Source of the DNA: Pseudoalteromonas arctica A 37-1-2
Lineage (GTDB): Bacteria; Pseudomonadota; Gammaproteobacteria; Enterobacterales; Alteromonadaceae
Direction of reading: 5' to 3'
DNA length: 64,000 nucleotides
Assembly (NCBI RefSeq): GCF_000238395.3
Contig: NZ_CP011025.1
Location: forward strand, 1,302,001 to 1,366,000
Shown here: positions 62,182 through 64,000 of the stretch, one piece after another
Layout of the letters: the number at the start of each line of letters is the position of its first letter
Numbering within the stretch: position 1 is the stretch's first letter
Made by a program: the position numbers and the translations under genes
Notes under the pieces: generated by a model
What the model was told of the DNA's origin: nothing
What the model saw: only the letters and a program-made list of their open reading frames with translations
Database searches by the model: none

Positions 62182-62868
62182 GTGTTTGAATATCAACTAA
62201 AAAAGAGTACTAGACGCAAAACAGTCGCAATAAAAGTGCATAGTCAAAAGGTAACTGTGTATGCGCCACATTTTGTCGCAAAAAAACACATTGATACTTG
62301 GTTATTTGACAAACAAGAGTGGGTTGCAGAACAATTAAAAAAACAATTGTCAATTGATGACACTAAGCAGTACCCTTTTGAATCTAAAAAAATAAGTGTT
62401 TTTTCAGAAACTATTTGTTTGAAACTGGACTCAGGCCAAGATTCCAAAGTAACCCCGTATGATGACCACTTACTTATTACAATATCTCCTCGAGTTAAAA
62501 ACACTTATCAAAAGTATCGACAGCTATTAGAGACTTATTTAAAAGAGCAGCTTATTGCATACATAGAGATGCGTTTAGCGTATTTCTGTACTCAAATGGG
62601 TGAAGAGTTGCCAAATGATTTAAAAATAGGTGTTTATAAACGAAAGTGGGGGAGTTGTAATAGCAAGCGAGAACTCACTTTTAATTTACATCTTATAGGT
62701 GCTCCTTACCACGCTATAGATTATGTGATTGTTCATGAGCTTGCCCATTTAAAGTATTTAAATCATAGCAAAGCTTTTTGGCTGCGAGTAGAGGCGTTTT
62801 TCCCCGATTACAAAACATCATCTAATTGGTTAAAACAAAATGGTATGAGTTTACAGTGGGTGTTTTGA
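62182..62868 (+). CDS. YgjP-like (DUF45) metallopeptidase-domain protein
   Basis: A 228-residue protein of the YgjP/DUF45 family with the zinc motif VIVHELAHLKYLNHSKAFW near residues 187-205 (HELAH plus a third histidine). Upstream, YKRKWGSCNSKRELTFNLHL near 150-170 is another family hallmark. The N terminus (KKSTRRKTVAIKV) resembles the typical lead-in SxRrktisikv. Peptidase activity is inferred from the motif; a specific substrate is unknown. A GTG start at 62182 is used. The 8-bp microsatellite begins two bases after its stop codon. Confidence 0.9.
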   Translation: MFEYQLKKSTRRKTVAIKVHSQKVTVYAPHFVAKKHIDTWLFDKQEWVAEQLKKQLSIDDTKQYPFESKKISVFSETICLKLDSGQDSKVTPYDDHLLITISPRVKNTYQKYRQLLETYLKEQLIAYIEMRLAYFCTQMGEELPNDLKIGVYKRKWGSCNSKRELTFNLHLIGAPYHAIDYVIVHELAHLKYLNHSKAFWLRVEAFFPDYKTSSNWLKQNGMSLQWVF

Positions 62869-62870
62869 TG

Positions 62871-62969
62871 TATAGGAATATAGGAATATAGGAATATAGG
62901 AATATAGGAATATAGGAATATAGGAATATAGGAATATAGGAATATAGGAATATAGGAATATAGGAATAG
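62871..62969. repeat. Microsatellite of 12 copies of the 8-bp unit GGAATATA
   Basis: Twelve perfect GGAATATA units (period 8, first GGA at 62875, last at 62963). It is not inside a gene: it follows the YgjP-like stop by two bases and precedes the tRNA-Tyr pair, which is read toward it. Such tracts change copy number by slippage, but here no reading frame depends on it. Confidence 0.95.
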
Positions 62970-62977
62970 TAGAGAAG

Positions 62978-63062
62978 TGGTGGAGGGAGCTGGATTCGAA
63001 CCAGCGAAGGCTGAGCCGTCAGATTTACAGTCTGATCCCTTTGGCCGCTCGGGAACCCCTCC
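62978..63062 (-). tRNA. tRNA-Tyr (GTA)
   Basis: An 85-nt class II tRNA with encoded CCA. On the minus strand GGAGGGG opens the acceptor, the anticodon loop is CTGTAAA (GTA), a long variable arm is present and the T loop reads TTCGAAT. Confidence 0.97.
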
Positions 63063-63111
63063 ACACTAATTTTATTGCATTTGGCCCCACTTAACTTAGC
63101 GGTAAGAAAAG

Positions 63112-63196
63112 TGGTGGAGGGAGCTGGATTCGAACCAGCGAAGGCTGAGCCGTCAGATTTACAGTCTGATCCCTTTGGCCGCTCGGGAACCCCTCC
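63112..63196 (-). tRNA. tRNA-Tyr (GTA)
   Basis: Promoter-proximal copy, identical in sequence to the one at 62978. The two are separated by 49 bases and very likely share one transcript. Confidence 0.97.
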
Positions 63197-63211
63197 AATG
63201 CAACGGCGCTG

Positions 63212-63239
63212 ATAATAGCAAATTGCGTATTTAAGTAAA
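63212..63239 (-). promoter_or_regulatory. Promoter of the tRNA-Tyr pair
   Basis: On the minus strand TTTACT (63234-63239), a 16-base spacer and TATTAT (63212-63217), followed by a G+C-rich CAGCGCCG discriminator. Confidence 0.65.
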
Positions 63240-63308
63240 GAAAAAAGCTAAAGAAAATTGAAATAAAGCCGATAAATATCTATAAGTTACCACAATCGGC
63301 TAAAGACT

Positions 63309-63836
63309 ATGCAAATAGATGATTTGTTAATCACAGAGAGTCAGTTAAACAGTAGACTCAATAATAGTGTGCATGAAAATCGCCGTGGCGAATTTGCACT
63401 ATTATTAGCGATGCTGTCACATGACGCACTCGACTTTAGTCAATTTCATTTACCAAAAACTGAAATAGATAATTTAGTTATAGAAGAAGAGGCGTTAAGA
63501 AAGCAATTTGGCGCAGGTCCAAAGCAACTTTTAGCTCCTGATGAATATAATATGTTGGTTGGACAATTTAATGCATCATTAATATCTCAAGAAGGAGCGC
63601 GCTGTGGTATGACAAGTATTAAGTTAAGACAATGCTTAAGCCCTGAACCACTTGCGATTAGAAATGATGACAAGCATATTCCACTTAATATAATAGATAA
63701 CTGTGAGCTTGCCGTCAGAAGAAGAATTAAAAGCGAACAAACCCAACTAGCTAATCCCCCTATAGATGCAGCTGCTTTTTACGACAGCCTTAATAATGAT
63801 GCATTACATCAACCACTTCAGCTCATTGCGGTGTGA
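63309..63836 (+). CDS. Conserved hypothetical protein, possibly VC2046/SO_3500 family
   Basis: A 175-residue soluble protein without recognisable catalytic motifs. The start MQIDDLLITESQLNSRLNNS and the segment NRRGEFALLLAMLSHDALDF near residues 25-44 resemble, from memory, the small uncharacterised VC2046/SO_3500 family of Vibrio and Shewanella. It is divergent from the tRNA-Tyr pair. Codon use is core-like. The family link is a guess and no function is proposed. Confidence 0.65.
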   Translation: MQIDDLLITESQLNSRLNNSVHENRRGEFALLLAMLSHDALDFSQFHLPKTEIDNLVIEEEALRKQFGAGPKQLLAPDEYNMLVGQFNASLISQEGARCGMTSIKLRQCLSPEPLAIRNDDKHIPLNIIDNCELAVRRRIKSEQTQLANPPIDAAAFYDSLNNDALHQPLQLIAV

Positions 63837-63946
63837 TATATGATTGTAATAATCACCAGTTAATATATGCTTTATAACGGGTCTGCTTTATATATTTGCT
63901 AATAATTGATTTAATGAAAAAAAAGCATCCAAAAATTAAATGCAAT

Positions 63947-63955
63947 TGCTATAAT
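63947..63955 (+). promoter_or_regulatory. Candidate extended -10 promoter at the right edge
   Basis: TGCTATAAT (63947-63955) is an extended -10 box. A matching -35 is weak (ATCCAA near 63927-63932). The gene it would serve lies beyond the window. Confidence 0.4.
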
Positions 63956-64000
63956 GGCGTCAAATGGTATGACATGAAATGCCATTATCATTAAACCAAG

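Noticed and set aside
62822..63064. An 80-codon minus-strand frame with repeated Tyr-Ile-Pro-Ile-Phe-Leu
   Set aside because: It is a translation of the 8-bp microsatellite and the tRNA-Tyr gene, without a ribosome site.

Overview
The window looks like chromosomal DNA of a marine gammaproteobacterium of the order Alteromonadales, most probably Pseudoalteromonas or a close relative. This is inferred from low G+C, from the gene orders yqcC-truC-yqcA, rsxABCDGE-nth, gcvR-bcp and yfgD/bepA/perM, and from the protein sequences, which read as divergent orthologues of E. coli, Shewanella and Vibrio proteins. Most of it is core genome. The accessory material sits in a few short stretches.

Layout. 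1-1,921: end of a DUF3549-type gene, then the yqcC-truC-yqcA operon. 1,922-4,973: an accessory insert, with a decayed second copy of the 3' part of nth, a short Orn/Lys/Arg-type decarboxylase and a five-unit array of REP-like double hairpins. 4,974-11,949: nth and the full Rsx/Rnf electron-transport operon, with a long repeat-built tail on RsxC. 12,161-14,104: a CsrD-like degenerate GGDEF/EAL protein. 14,253-14,925: seven tandem tRNA-Asn genes behind a near-consensus promoter, followed by about 1 kb of AT-rich DNA without a clear gene. 15,978-24,555: MATE exporter, uvrB, two RNA-methyltransferase-like genes, a PspB-like protein and the divergent queuosine genes queC and queE. 24,600-28,641: a small plastic zone holding an IS110-family element with a candidate guide RNA, a methyltransferase bracketed by two copies of a two-hairpin repeat, an unknown two-TM membrane protein and the truncated start of what looks like a NACHT-type immune NTPase, between facing inverted repeats. 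28,743-43,320: core genes (bcp, gcvR, bamC, YjiH, PagL-like, MlaC-like, ankyrin-TM protein, wrbA, yfgD, bepA, perM) and a three-domain cysteine desulfurase / MBL / rhodanese fusion. 43,723-47,823: pgi, zwf and pgl. 48,160-58,556: sapC-like gene, isoaspartyl peptidase, hrpA, response regulator plus PilZ, rlmI, HD phosphohydrolase, VOC protein and HD-GYP regulator. 58,560-63,836: MHYT hybrid histidine kinase, YgjP-like peptidase, an 8-bp microsatellite, two tRNA-Tyr genes and a hypothetical gene.

How the parts fit. Several units are textbook operons: Rsx electron transport with base-excision repair (nth), oxidative entry to the pentose phosphate/Entner-Doudoroff routes (zwf-pgl beside pgi), queuosine precursor synthesis (queC/queE), and envelope maintenance (bamC, bepA, pagL, mlaC-like). 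A phosphorelay pair (58.6-61.9 kb), the PilZ pair and the CsrD-like protein point to c-di-GMP and carbon-storage regulation.

The less expected material is the nth remnant beside the decarboxylase, the REP-like array, the expandable RsxC tail, the IS110 guide-RNA candidate, the scar of a NACHT defence locus with its unknown membrane neighbour, the desulfurase fusion, and the structured RNA between pgi and zwf. No intact new defence system is demonstrated. The 27.1-28.6 kb segment is the nearest candidate and appears broken.
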